Assembly: GCA_947259915.1 (NCBI GenBank)
Contig: CAMYOC010000049.1
Location: 1 to 64,000, forward strand
Direction of reading: 5' to 3'
Source: an uncultured Gammaproteobacteria bacterium
Lineage (GTDB): Bacteria; Pseudomonadota; Gammaproteobacteria; Steroidobacterales; XN24
Length of the DNA: 64,000 bases
Shown here: positions 16,297 through 25,413 of the stretch, piece by piece
How positions within the stretch are numbered: the stretch's first letter is position 1
Layout of the letters: every line of letters begins with the position of its first letter
Notes under the pieces: generated by a model
What the model saw: the letters and a program-made list of their open reading frames with translations, nothing else
What the model was told of the DNA's origin: nothing
Databases searched by the model: none
Made by a program: the position numbers and the translations under genes

Positions 16297-18003
16297 ATGA
16301 AGTTCCTGATCCACATCATGCGCGCCTATCCGGCGCGTACCCTGATCACCCTGGCTGCGCTGCTCGTCGCCGGCATCGTCGCCGGCGTCAGCCTGACCGC
16401 CCTGCTGCCGGTCCTCAATCTGGCGACCGACCCGCAAACCGCCGGTGATGACAATGTGCTGGTCAGGGCGCTGAGGGCTATCGGTCTGACCCCCACCCTG
16501 GGTGTTCTGCTGTGGGTGCTGGTGATCGGAATGGCTCTGAAGAGCCTGATCACGCTGTTCGCCAACCGGCACGTCGGCTACACGGTGGCGCAGATCGCCA
16601 CCGACCTGCGGCTGAACCTGCTGCGGGCCCTGCTCGAAGCGCGCTGGGACTACTATGTTCATCAGCCCGTCGGCGCACTGAGCAATTCCATGGCCACCGA
16701 GGCAGCCCGTGCCGCCAATGCCTATCTGGACGGGTCGCGCACCGTCGCGCTGTTGATCGAAACCCTGGTCTATGTGGCCGTGGCGATGATGGTGTCCTGG
16801 CAGGCCACCCTGGTGGCCCTGGGGTTTGCTTCGCTGATCGTGCTCGGTTTTGGCCGCCTGGTGCGCACCTCCAAACGCGCCGGTAGCCGGCAGACCCAGC
16901 TGCTGCGTTCCCTGATCGGCCGTATGACGGACACCCTGCAGTCGGTAAAGGCACTCAAGGCCATGGGTCTGTCAAAGCGGGCCAATCTGGTGCTGGAAGG
17001 CGAGACCGGCCAGCTGAACAAGGCGCTGCGGCGCGAGGTCTTTAGCCGCGAGGCGCTGAGCTCTCTGTACGAGCCGGTGATCATCGGGTTCACCGCGCTG
17101 GGCTTGTTTGTAGCGGTCAGTCGTTTCGCGGTGCCGCTGGCGAGCATCCTGGTGCTGATCATCCTGCTGGTCCGCGTGATGGCGGCCCTGGGCAAGGTCC
17201 AGCGCTATTACCAGAAGATGGTCATCGATGAGAGCGCCTATTGGTCGATGACCGCGACGATCGAGCGCGCGGAGCAGGCGCGCGAAACCAGCCGGGGCGG
17301 TCTCAGCCCCGGCTTCGAGCACGCGATCGAATTGGAGCGAGTCTCGCTGGCCTTTGGCGACACGCCAGTGCTGCGCGACCTGAGCCTCACCCTGCCCGCC
17401 GGCGCGTTCACCACCATCATCGGCCCATCGGGTTCCGGCAAAACCACGATCATCGACATCCTCACCGGGCTGCTGGAGCCGGGGTCCGGCCGCGTGCTGG
17501 TCGACGGCTTGGATCTGAGCCAGTGCGATATCGGCCAGTGGCGCTCGATGATCGGCTATGTGCCCCAGGAGACCCTGCTGCTGCACGACACCATCGAGCA
17601 CAACATCACGCTGGGCGATCCGCAGCTGGGACCCGCCGACACCGAGCGGGCGCTGCGCGAGGCCGGCGCCTGGGACTTTGTCAGCGCGATGCCCGAACGC
17701 ATACAGTCGATCGTCGGCGAACGCGGCGGCAAGCTCTCCGGCGGCCAGCGCCAGCGCCTGTGTATCGCCCGCGCGCTGGTGCGTCAGCCAAAATTGCTGA
17801 TCCTCGACGAGGCGACCAGCGCTCTGGACCCCGACAGCGAAGCCGCGATCTGCGAGACTCTGGAGAACCTGCGCGGCCGGATCACGATCCTCGCCATCTC
17901 CCACCAGACCGGCCTGGCCGCGGTCGCCGACCGGGTATTGCGACTGGAGGCCGGTGCCTTGCTGGATTCGCCGGCCACCGATCTGATCGCCGGAGCGCCC
18001 TAG
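16297..18003 (+). CDS. MsbA-like ABC transporter, fused permease and ATPase
   Basis: 568 residues with six predicted membrane helices in the first 300 and a C-terminal ATPase: Walker A in IIGPSGSGKTTII (376-383), signature LSGGQRQR (from 480), Walker B LLILDEATSALD and the switch His in ISHQTG. This is the layout of lipid-A, lipid-linked oligosaccharide or peptide exporters that act as homodimers in the inner membrane. The ATG at 16297 is preferred because the membrane domain begins there; a frame open further upstream has no similarity. It is transcribed divergently from the glycan operon and is its obvious export partner. Confidence 0.9.
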   Translation: MKFLIHIMRAYPARTLITLAALLVAGIVAGVSLTALLPVLNLATDPQTAGDDNVLVRALRAIGLTPTLGVLLWVLVIGMALKSLITLFANRHVGYTVAQIATDLRLNLLRALLEARWDYYVHQPVGALSNSMATEAARAANAYLDGSRTVALLIETLVYVAVAMMVSWQATLVALGFASLIVLGFGRLVRTSKRAGSRQTQLLRSLIGRMTDTLQSVKALKAMGLSKRANLVLEGETGQLNKALRREVFSREALSSLYEPVIIGFTALGLFVAVSRFAVPLASILVLIILLVRVMAALGKVQRYYQKMVIDESAYWSMTATIERAEQARETSRGGLSPGFEHAIELERVSLAFGDTPVLRDLSLTLPAGAFTTIIGPSGSGKTTIIDILTGLLEPGSGRVLVDGLDLSQCDIGQWRSMIGYVPQETLLLHDTIEHNITLGDPQLGPADTERALREAGAWDFVSAMPERIQSIVGERGGKLSGGQRQRLCIARALVRQPKLLILDEATSALDPDSEAAICETLENLRGRITILAISHQTGLAAVADRVLRLEAGALLDSPATDLIAGAP

Positions 18004-18124
18004 GCGTCACCGCCGCGGGGCCTGCCACGTCCAGCCAGCGGCGGTACAATGGTCGGTCTACGCGCCCGTAATCTCAGCCTGCCTGACGTCCCGGGCGCCG
18101 CTGAGCACAGAACAAGGAAACGAC

Positions 18125-20254
18125 ATGGATAAGTTCACCCCAAGCGCCGTCCTCGCAGTCTTTATCGGCTGTACTGCCGGCCTCGCAGGCTGCGGCCGCG
18201 ACGATAACAATGAGCCCGCAAGCGCGCCGGCAACGACTGACACCACCGAGGTGGTGGAGATGGAGACGATCCCGGCACCCGAGCCCGGTGAGCCGTTCGA
18301 GGTCCGCGCCGACCGCTTCGCCGATGTCGAGGTGCTGCGCTATCAGGTGCCGGGCTTTGCCGAGATGCCGCTGCCGCAGAAAAAGCTGGCCTACTTCCTG
18401 TCACAGGCCGCGCTGGCCGGGTGGGACATCATCTGGGATCAGAATTACGAGCACAATCTGCGTGTGCGCCGGACCCTGGCCGCGGTCATCAATAGCTATA
18501 GCGGCGATCGCGGATCCGATGATTATCTTGCGCTGCTCGAATACGCCAAGCGGGTGTGGTTTGCCAATGGCATCCATCATCATTACTCGTCGCTGAAGAT
18601 GCAGCCCGGCTTTGACCAGGCCGCGTTCGAGGCGATGGTGCGCGAGTCGGATCCGGCGCTGCTGCCGCTTGAGAATGGTGGCGACGTCGACACGCTGCTG
18701 GCGCTGCTCGGACCGGTGTTGTTCGATCCGACGGTGGCGCCGATAAAGGTCAATCTGGATTCCGGCCAGGACCTGCTGCTGGGCTCGGCTACCAACTATT
18801 ACCACGGCGTCAGCCAGGCGGAAGCCGAGGCCTTTTATGCCGCGCGCATTGACCCGGATGACCCGCGACCGATTTCATGGGGCCTGAATTCCCAACTGGC
18901 CAAGATCGACGGAAAGCTCGTCGAGCGTGTGTGGAAGATCGGGGGTATGTACGGCCCGGCACTGGAACAAGTGGTCTACTGGTTGGACCGGGCACTGGAA
19001 GTGGCCGAGAACGACGCACAGCAAGCCTGGCTCGAGGCGCTCATCGCCTACTATCGCAGCGGTGATCTGAAGCAATACGACAAATACAACATCGCCTGGG
19101 TCAAGGACACCGATTCCCGCGTCGATTCGGTCAACGGGTTTACCGAGGTTTATGGCGACCCGTTGGGCTATCGCGGCGCCTGGGAAGCGATGGTCTCGAT
19201 CCGCGATCTGGAGGCGTCAAAGCGCATCTCTGCGCTGGCCGAAAACGCGCAGTGGTTTGAGGACAACTCGCCGCTGCGGGAGCAAGACAAAAAGCCCAAT
19301 GTGGTCGGCATCTCGGCCAAGGTCATCACCATCGTTACCGAGGGCGGTGATGCAGCTCCGCTGACACCGATCGGCGTGAATCTGCCGAACGCAAACTGGA
19401 TCCGCAAAGAACACGGGTCGAAGTCCGTGACCCTGGGCAATATCATCGAGTCCTCCGAACAATCCTCTGCCGCAAGCGGTCTGCATGATGAGTTCATGCT
19501 GACCGAGGCAGAGAAGGATCGCTACCATCGTTACGGCACGCTCTCGTACTTCCTCGACGTGGATCTGCACGAGGTCATCGGCCACGCTTCGGGCCAGATC
19601 GCACCGGGCGTGGGCACGCCCAAGGAGACGCTGAAGAACTACGCCTCTGCGCTGGAAGAGACCCGCGCCGACCTGGTCGCCCTGTACTACATGATGGATC
19701 CGAAGCTGGTCGAACTGGGTCTGATGCCGTCGCTGGAGGTCGGCATGACCACCTACGATCGCAACATCCGCAACGGCCTGATGATCCAGTTACAGCGACT
19801 CAAGCCCGGAGAGAACCTGCAGCAGGCCCACATGCGCAACCGCCAGCTCGTCGCCGGCTGGGCCTACGAAAAGGGTAAACCGGACAACGTCATCGAGAAG
19901 GTCACGAAGGACGGTAAAACCTACTTCGTGATCCGGGACTATGACGCGCTACGCCAGCTTTTCGGACAGCTGCTGCGCGAGGTGCAGCGGATCAAGTCCG
20001 AGGGCGACTATGAGGCCGGCAAAGCGCTGGTGGAAACCTATGGTGTGCAGGTCGATCAGGCCCTCCATCAGGAGGTGTTGAAGAGGGTGAAGCCGCTGAA
20101 CATCGCGCCCTACAAGGGCTTTATCCAGGCCGAGCTGGTCCCGGTGGAGGACAGCGGCGAGATCCTCGATGTCGTGGTGGAATACCCCATCGACTTCGCG
20201 CGACAGATGCTCTCCTATGAGGAGAACTTCAGCTTCCTGCCGGTCTCAAACTGA
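18125..20254 (+). CDS. M49-family dipeptidyl-peptidase III-like lipoprotein
   Basis: 709 residues. The N-terminus has a lipobox (GLAGC, Cys 23), so it is likely anchored in a membrane and exposed to the periplasm. The zinc motif is HEVIGH (482-487), followed by EETRAD (511-516), which correspond to the HExxGH and EEcRAE motifs of dipeptidyl peptidase III. That enzyme removes dipeptides from peptide N-termini. Length matches the family. AAGGA lies just before the ATG. It is a single gene with no clear partner; the exporter gene ends 121 bp upstream on the same strand. Confidence 0.9.
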   Translation: MDKFTPSAVLAVFIGCTAGLAGCGRDDNNEPASAPATTDTTEVVEMETIPAPEPGEPFEVRADRFADVEVLRYQVPGFAEMPLPQKKLAYFLSQAALAGWDIIWDQNYEHNLRVRRTLAAVINSYSGDRGSDDYLALLEYAKRVWFANGIHHHYSSLKMQPGFDQAAFEAMVRESDPALLPLENGGDVDTLLALLGPVLFDPTVAPIKVNLDSGQDLLLGSATNYYHGVSQAEAEAFYAARIDPDDPRPISWGLNSQLAKIDGKLVERVWKIGGMYGPALEQVVYWLDRALEVAENDAQQAWLEALIAYYRSGDLKQYDKYNIAWVKDTDSRVDSVNGFTEVYGDPLGYRGAWEAMVSIRDLEASKRISALAENAQWFEDNSPLREQDKKPNVVGISAKVITIVTEGGDAAPLTPIGVNLPNANWIRKEHGSKSVTLGNIIESSEQSSAASGLHDEFMLTEAEKDRYHRYGTLSYFLDVDLHEVIGHASGQIAPGVGTPKETLKNYASALEETRADLVALYYMMDPKLVELGLMPSLEVGMTTYDRNIRNGLMIQLQRLKPGENLQQAHMRNRQLVAGWAYEKGKPDNVIEKVTKDGKTYFVIRDYDALRQLFGQLLREVQRIKSEGDYEAGKALVETYGVQVDQALHQEVLKRVKPLNIAPYKGFIQAELVPVEDSGEILDVVVEYPIDFARQMLSYEENFSFLPVSN

Positions 20255-20344
20255 CCCGGGCGCCGGGCCCGTAATGCGTCAGCTGCTCGCGCGGCCCACG
20301 ACCCCGGGGTCGGCGTCTCACGAGCAGCCGGGGGAGCAACATCC

Positions 20345-20590
20345 ATGAATTACGACCTGTTCGATCTGGTCGGGAACGTGGGCGTCGCGCTGATCGTGCT
20401 CGCTTATCTGGCGCTGCAGATCGAGCGCATCAGCGCGCGTGATCTGAGCTATTCGGTGCTCAACGCGGTCGGTGCGGGTCTGATCCTGGTGTCACTGAGT
20501 TCGGACTTCAATCTCTCGGCTGCGATTATCGAGGTATTCTGGATCGGCATCAGTCTGATCGGCATCTTCAAGGCGGCCCGTGCCCGGTGA
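20345..20590 (+). CDS. Small membrane protein of the CBU_0592-like type
   Basis: An 81-residue protein with three hydrophobic segments (LVGNVGVALIVLAYLALQ, AVGAGLILVSLS and AIIEVFWIGISLIGIF). The L-N-A-x-G-A and I-E-x-F-W-x-x-I-S-x-x-G signatures match a widespread family of small integral membrane proteins. Function is unknown. GGGGAG sits 8 bases before the ATG. It ends 51 bp before the glycosylase gene. Confidence 0.7.
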   Translation: MNYDLFDLVGNVGVALIVLAYLALQIERISARDLSYSVLNAVGAGLILVSLSSDFNLSAAIIEVFWIGISLIGIFKAARAR

Positions 20591-20641
20591 CAGAGCAGTG
20601 GCACAGCCGCGGCACGTGAGCGTGATCGCGCAACCGTACCT

Positions 20642-21862
20642 ATGATCACGGAGACGATCAGCCGCAGCGAGGCCCGGCGTCTGGCGCTGATCCGCGCCGG
20701 ACTGCTCAAACCGGAATGGACCGGCCTGCCGCGTCGTGCTGGCGGTGGCGGTCAGCGCGCACGGGATGCGGCGCTGCAGATCATCGAGCGCTTCGGCTAT
20801 CTGCAGCTGGACACGGTCGCGGTAGCCGGTGCCCGCAGCCATGCGCTGGTCCTGTTGTCGCGTCTGGAGAATTTCGAGCCGCAGTTGGGCGAAGCGCTGC
20901 TGCAGCCGGGCGAGCCGCTGTTCGAATACTGGGGCCACGAGGCCAGCTGGCTGCCGCTGGACGACTATCCGCTGTTTGGCTTCCGCCGCCGCGCCTACCG
21001 CCGCCATCCCTGGTGGGGCGACCTGATCCGACAGCATCCGAAAGTTGCCGACAAGCTGCGCCGGCGGGTGCAGATGGAAGGTGCGCTGCGCTCGCAGGAC
21101 ATGGAAGGCCGCGGCTCGCGTGGCTGGTGGGACCTCAAGATCGCGCGCAAGGTCGCCAGCGCCCTGTGGTCCGCTGGAGAATTCGCGATCCGCGAGCGAC
21201 GCAATTTTCAGCGCAGCTTCGACCTGACCGAGCGCGTGATCCCGGGCGAATTGCTCGATGCCGAGGTGGACGAGTCCGAAGCGCTGCCTCGTTTGCTCTT
21301 GCGCGCCCTCGCCGGCCACGGCTGGGCCAGTACCGGCACCCTCGCACAAACCTGGCGTCTGACCCACTGCCAGCCAAAGATCCGCCTGGCTCTGGAAATG
21401 CTGCGGGAATCCGGCGAGATCCTGCCCTGCCGGCTGCTCGACCGGGACGGCAGGGCCACCGCCGGCTGGATCCGCCCATCGGATCTGACGCTGGCGGGTC
21501 GCGCCGGCGGACTGCGGCCACGGCGCGACCGCGGCGTGTTGTTGTCACCCTTCGACCCCGTGCTCTGGGACCGGAACCGGGTGCGCAGGCTGTTCGGTTT
21601 CGAGCAGGTGCTGGAGATCTTCAAACCGGCCGCGCAACGCGTGTACGGCTACTATTGTCTGCCGGTCCTCGCCGGCGAACGACTGGTGGCGCGTGTGGAT
21701 CTCAAGGCCCAGCGCAAGCTCGGGAGCCTGCAGGTACTGGCCACCCACTATGAGACAGACGACGATGCGCAGCGCGTTGCACCCGCGCACGTGAATGCGG
21801 TCAAATCCGCCCTCGAACGCTACGCCGGCGCTCTGGGTCTGGAGCCGTACCAGGCACTATGA
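20642..21862 (+). CDS. ycaQ: YcaQ-family winged-helix DNA glycosylase
   Basis: 406 residues of the YcaQ/AlkX family, which in E. coli unhooks DNA interstrand crosslinks and removes alkylated bases. The signature Gln-x-Asp is visible in FGYLQLDTVAV (Q55, D57), and LFEYWGHEASWLPLDDYPLF is a strongly conserved block. Winged-helix domains follow in the middle (GHGWASTGTLAQTWRLTHCQ) and the C-terminus has the family's beta-rich end (VYGYYCLPVLAGERLVARVDLK). The ribosome site before the ATG is weak, so the start is probable rather than certain. Confidence 0.88.
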   Translation: MITETISRSEARRLALIRAGLLKPEWTGLPRRAGGGGQRARDAALQIIERFGYLQLDTVAVAGARSHALVLLSRLENFEPQLGEALLQPGEPLFEYWGHEASWLPLDDYPLFGFRRRAYRRHPWWGDLIRQHPKVADKLRRRVQMEGALRSQDMEGRGSRGWWDLKIARKVASALWSAGEFAIRERRNFQRSFDLTERVIPGELLDAEVDESEALPRLLLRALAGHGWASTGTLAQTWRLTHCQPKIRLALEMLRESGEILPCRLLDRDGRATAGWIRPSDLTLAGRAGGLRPRRDRGVLLSPFDPVLWDRNRVRRLFGFEQVLEIFKPAAQRVYGYYCLPVLAGERLVARVDLKAQRKLGSLQVLATHYETDDDAQRVAPAHVNAVKSALERYAGALGLEPYQAL

Positions 21863-21988
21863 ACGGCACAGAAATGCGCGCTATTGCTGGCCTGCGAGAC
21901 TCGCGACCGCCCGCGCGGCAGTCAGGGCCAGCGCCAACGCCCGGTCCATCGTCGGGACAGCGCTCTGGCTCTATAATGCGAGCCCTTG

Positions 21989-22052
21989 CTCGACAGGCAA
22001 GGGGCCCGACAGGCAAGGGGCCCGACAGACAGGGGGCTCGACAGGCAGGGGA
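21989..22052 (+). repeat. Four tandem copies of a 16-bp unit in a 328-bp gene-free gap
   Basis: Units at 21989-22004, 22005-22020, 22021-22036 and 22037-22052 all follow the pattern [CT]CGACAG[GA]CA[AG]GGGG with one to three changes. They lie in the stretch 21863-22190, which has no convincing gene; a frame from 21859 to 22194 only reflects the repeats. A CTATAAT sequence at 21971 just upstream resembles a -10 box, so the repeats may fall in the leader of the acetyltransferase gene. Confidence 0.75.
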
Positions 22053-22190
22053 AAAAGAGCGTGACGACACGGCAACACATGACAGGCCGGCCGCCGGGTA
22101 CCCGCGGCACGTGCATATGATCTGGCCTGGTTTGAATTTCCTTGACTCGATCACCGGGGGATACGGCGCCGAATATCCGCCGCTGATTCG

Positions 22191-22769
22191 ATGATCCGGG
22201 TCATGGGCGCCGACAACTTCCCGCAACTCGTCAGCGAACGGTTGCGGCTGCGCGCATTCAACGCGGCCGACGCCGCTACTGTCCGGCGCCTCGCCGGCGA
22301 CCGCGACATCGCCGCGACCACGCTGTCGATCCCCCATCCCTATCCTGAAGGTCACGCCGAGCAGTGGATCGCGTCGCATCACGAGGCGTTTGTCGACGGC
22401 CGGCGGATCAGCCTCGCCATCACTCTGCTAAAGGACGATAGCCTGATCGGCGCGATCAGCCTGATGCTCGACGGCAACAACCGCCGCGCTGAAATGGGTT
22501 ACTGGGTGGGGCGGCCGTTCTGGGGCCAGGGTTATGCCACCGAAGCCGCGCGAGCGATGCTCGACTTCGGTTTCGAGAATCTCGGTCTGAATCGGATCTT
22601 CGCCCACCACATGCAGGACAATCCCACCTCGGGGCGGGTGCTGCTCAACATCGGCATGCAGCAGGAAGGGGTCCTGCATCAACACATATTGAAATGGGAT
22701 GAATACAAGGACATTGCCTTGTATGGTCTGACCCGCGACCGCTATCGTTCCAGCACGGACAGCGGCTGA
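22191..22769 (+). CDS. GNAT N-acetyltransferase, RimJ/RimL type
   Basis: About 192 residues with the RimJ/RimL layout: LVSERLRLRAFNAADAATV at the start, GYWVGRPFWGQGYATEAARA as the acetyl-CoA binding Q/R-x-x-G-x-A motif, and NLGLNRIFAHHMQDNPTSGR followed by NIGMQQEGVLHQ. Members acetylate protein N-termini or small amines; the target here is unknown. The ATG at 22191 or the ATG at 22203 could be the start, and neither has a clear ribosome site. A different acetyltransferase lies at 58274-58825. Confidence 0.85.
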   Translation: MIRVMGADNFPQLVSERLRLRAFNAADAATVRRLAGDRDIAATTLSIPHPYPEGHAEQWIASHHEAFVDGRRISLAITLLKDDSLIGAISLMLDGNNRRAEMGYWVGRPFWGQGYATEAARAMLDFGFENLGLNRIFAHHMQDNPTSGRVLLNIGMQQEGVLHQHILKWDEYKDIALYGLTRDRYRSSTDSG

Positions 22770-22803
22770 CCGGCCGCTCGCTTGCCACGGAGTAATGGCA
22801 TTT

Positions 22804-23193
22804 ATGGATATTTCGATCTGGTGTCTGCTGGTGGCCTTTATGATGATCTATGCGCCGCGCATGCCGGCCATACGCGGCGTCATCGAAGCGGAGGGCCGCT
22901 ATGATCTGGCCAACCCGCGACCTCAGCAGGCGCGTCTGACCGGCCGTGGCGCGCGGGCCCAGGCCGCACACGAGAACTCACTCGAGGCTTTTGCGCCGTT
23001 CGCCGCCGCGGTATGGGTCGCTCATTACGGCGGCACCGATGCTGGGTTGCGGGACACGCTGGCGCTGGTGTTTGTCGCTGCGCGGGGCCTGTATATCCTG
23101 GCCTATCTCAACGACCTCAACCCCTGGCGCACGGTCGTATGGACGATCGGCATTTTCAGCGTGATCGGCTTGTTCGTGTCGCCGTTGTTCTGA
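22804..23193 (+). CDS. MAPEG-family membrane protein
   Basis: About 129 residues with four predicted membrane helices. The family signature AQAAHENSLEAFAPFAAAV (membrane-associated eicosanoid/glutathione metabolism proteins) follows GRGARAQ, and the last helices LYILAYLNDLNPWRTVVW match. Bacterial members are mostly uncharacterised; some have glutathione transferase activity. GGAG at 22789-22792 is well placed for the ATG at 22804 and too close to the ATG at 22795. It converges on the oxidoreductase gene 13 bp away. Confidence 0.85.
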   Translation: MDISIWCLLVAFMMIYAPRMPAIRGVIEAEGRYDLANPRPQQARLTGRGARAQAAHENSLEAFAPFAAAVWVAHYGGTDAGLRDTLALVFVAARGLYILAYLNDLNPWRTVVWTIGIFSVIGLFVSPLF

Positions 23194-23206
23194 GCCGGTC
23201 CCGCCG

Positions 23207-23881
23207 TCAGACCGTGCCACCGAGCCGCCGGATCTCTTCGGACTCGATCACCCGTACGCCGCTGACGCCAGTCTCGGCCACCTGCATCATCGCGATCGCC
23301 AGTTCGCGGTCGCTGACCGCCTTGTAACGGGCCGGGACCAGCGGAGCGAAGAGGCTCATCGCCGCGTTGCCGAGTTCCTCGCCGAGCCGGAACTCGTCCC
23401 GCGCGCCGCGCAGCAGCGAGGGACGGAACAATGCCAGCCCGGGCAGATCGAGCGCCTCGAGTTCGGTCTCGGTCTCGCCTTTTACCCGCAGATAGAAATT
23501 GCCTGCGTCCGGATCGGCACCGAGCGACGACACCACCAGCAGACATCGAGCCCCGAGGTCCCGGGCCAGACGTGCAAACGCGACCACGTAGTCGTGATCG
23601 ACACGGCGGAACGCAGGCTTGCTGCCGGCCTGACGGATCGTCGTCCCCAGCGCGCAATAGGCCTCATCGATCGGACCGATGTCGGCCGCCGATGCGGGCA
23701 GATCATCAAAGTCCACCACATGACTGACCACCGGCTCGCTGGTCTCGAGAGGCCGGCGTACCAGCGCATGGATGCGCGTGTAGCGGTCACTGTCCGCCAG
23801 CTGCGAGATCAGCCTGCGGCCGATCAGACCGGTGGCGCCGGCCACCAGGGCACGGCGCTCGGTGGCCGCAGACGCAGCCAT
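23207..23881 (-). CDS. TIP30/HTATIP2-like NAD(P)-binding oxidoreductase
   Basis: 224 residues of an atypical short-chain dehydrogenase fold. The nucleotide-binding loop is ALVAGATGLIGRRLISQL, the later CALGTTIRQAGSKPAFRRVDHDYV is typical of the TIP30-like branch, and LVVSSLGADPDAGNFYLRVKGETE holds the Y-x-x-x-K-like pair. Such proteins are found widely in bacteria with unknown substrates. Its start codon overlaps the stop of the OmpA lipoprotein gene by one base (TGATG), so the two are probably translated together. Confidence 0.82.
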   Translation of the reverse strand: MAASAATERRALVAGATGLIGRRLISQLADSDRYTRIHALVRRPLETSEPVVSHVVDFDDLPASAADIGPIDEAYCALGTTIRQAGSKPAFRRVDHDYVVAFARLARDLGARCLLVVSSLGADPDAGNFYLRVKGETETELEALDLPGLALFRPSLLRGARDEFRLGEELGNAAMSLFAPLVPARYKAVSDRELAIAMMQVAETGVSGVRVIESEEIRRLGGTV

Positions 23882-24552
23882 CAGGTCAGCGGCGTCAGCA
23901 CGATCTCTACGCGTCGGTTCATCGCACGACCATCCGGCGTGTCGTTGGACCCGATCGGGTTGCTCGGTCCACGGCCGCTCACCACCAGCCTCTGCTGCAG
24001 CACCTGCTGACTTTCCAGATAGGAGGCGACGCTCCGCGCACGGCGCTCGGACAGCGCCTGATTATAGTCCAGCGCGCCGGTGCTGTCGGTAAATCCGATC
24101 ACGTCGACATAGGTCTTCTCGTACTTGTTGACCACGATGGCGACCGAATCGAGCACCGGATAAAAGTTTGCGTTGACGTCCGACGAGTTGGTCGGGAAGG
24201 TCACATTGCCTGGCATGTTCAGGATGATGTAGTCACCGCTGCGCGTCACGCTGACACCGGTCGCCTGCAAACGCTCACGCAGCTCCCGCTCCTGCTTGTC
24301 CATATAGGCACCGACACCACCGCCGACCAGCGCGCCGATACCGGCGCCGATCAGCACTTGTTTACGGCTGCCACCGACGATGATGCCGCCGATAGTGCCG
24401 GCGACGGCGCCGATGGCGGCACCCTTGGTAGTGTTGCTGGTCTTGGTCTCGCCGGTATACGGATCGAGAGTCTGGCAGCCAGCGGCCGCCACGGCGGTGG
24501 CGACGACGGCGACCAGGCCCAGCCTGAATGTATGCGGAGTCGAAAGGGTCAT
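23881..24552 (-). CDS. OmpA-family outer-membrane lipoprotein, YiaD-like
   Basis: 223 residues with a lipobox at VAAAGC (Cys 26), a glycine-zipper segment (GAAIGAVAGTIGGIIVGGSR and a second, IGAGIGALVGGGVGAYMD) and a C-terminal OmpA peptidoglycan-binding domain (IGFTDSTGALDYNQALSERR, RAMNRRVEIVL). It should anchor the outer membrane to the cell wall. ATG at 24552 has GAGGAG 7 bases upstream. Its stop overlaps the start of the downstream oxidoreductase gene. Confidence 0.92.
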   Translation of the reverse strand: MTLSTPHTFRLGLVAVVATAVAAAGCQTLDPYTGETKTSNTTKGAAIGAVAGTIGGIIVGGSRKQVLIGAGIGALVGGGVGAYMDKQERELRERLQATGVSVTRSGDYIILNMPGNVTFPTNSSDVNANFYPVLDSVAIVVNKYEKTYVDVIGFTDSTGALDYNQALSERRARSVASYLESQQVLQQRLVVSGRGPSNPIGSNDTPDGRAMNRRVEIVLTPLT

Positions 24553-24604
24553 GGAGTTCTCCTCGGAGTGAATCAAGAACGGAACAATGTGGCGGGCGTG
24601 GCGT

Positions 24605-25324
24605 TCAGGCTGCGACCGGTTGTGCCCGCGGATCGGACAGGATCAGCGGCAGCGGAAACACCCATGCCGGGTCCGGCAGGTATTCCAGCATCAGGTTGAT
24701 CCGCGGCGTGTCACCCTCGTTATGGACGGCATGAGTCCAGCGGTTGTTGAAATCGTAGGCAATACCCGGGGTCATCGCGAAACGCTCGTCACCGATAGTG
24801 TAGAAACAGCTCGGGCAATCGCTGATCGCGACGTGTATCCGATGGGCGCGGCTGGCCAGCGCCTGGCCGTCGCGATGCGGTTTGATCACGGCACCCGGCG
24901 GCAGCCGCACGAACAACGCCCGGGTCAGCACGCCGGCGGGCCGGGCGATCGGCTGCAGCACCGCCGAGACGATGGGCAGCACACGCGCCTGCCAGCGGAA
25001 CCAGTCGGGGAAGGTGAAGATGCTGGTCTCGCTGTTGCGCTCCTCCATCACCGGCAGCATGGGTGCGCCGTCACGGCCGTTGCGTTGGGCCCAGTCCAGC
25101 AGCGACTCCTGCAGGGTCTTGAAGCCTCTGCGGGAATAGGACGGCACCCACTCGTGGCGCAACACGATCGAATCCGCCGCGCAGTGGCTCTCGCTGCCGG
25201 CCAGTGACGCGCGCCGGATCGGTCGCGCGTCCCAGTCGGCATCGCTCAGGCCGAGCAATTCCGCGGCCAGATCCGAGAGATCCAGTGTAGCCAGCTCTTT
25301 GTAAGGTACGCCGATGTCCATCAT
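24605..25324 (-). CDS. Aspartyl/asparaginyl beta-hydroxylase-domain protein
   Basis: 239 residues. The C-terminal half shows the family pattern: KPHRDGQAL with the first iron ligand and the 2-oxoglutarate style residues, HRIHVAISDCPSCFYTIGD, then YDFNNRWTHAVHNEGDTPRINLMLEY with the second His and Arg. Members hydroxylate Asp/Asn in proteins or act on small molecules such as lipid A or ornithine lipids. The substrate here is unknown. It lies upstream of folA on the same strand with a 90-bp gap. Confidence 0.82.
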   Translation of the reverse strand: MMDIGVPYKELATLDLSDLAAELLGLSDADWDARPIRRASLAGSESHCAADSIVLRHEWVPSYSRRGFKTLQESLLDWAQRNGRDGAPMLPVMEERNSETSIFTFPDWFRWQARVLPIVSAVLQPIARPAGVLTRALFVRLPPGAVIKPHRDGQALASRAHRIHVAISDCPSCFYTIGDERFAMTPGIAYDFNNRWTHAVHNEGDTPRINLMLEYLPDPAWVFPLPLILSDPRAQPVAA

Positions 25325-25413
25325 CGTCCCCGTCGCATCAACCTGCGTATCGTCACCTATGGTAACGCAGGCCCGCAGGATGATTCTCTCTTTGCGTGCC
25401 GGCTGCGGCCCGG

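Noticed and set aside
21989-22052. CRISPR-like repeats
   Set aside because: The units are directly adjacent with no spacers and no cas genes are present.
21859-22194. A 111-residue frame across the tandem repeats
   Set aside because: Its residues come mainly from the 16-bp repeat, it has no ribosome site, and it ends just as the acetyltransferase gene starts.
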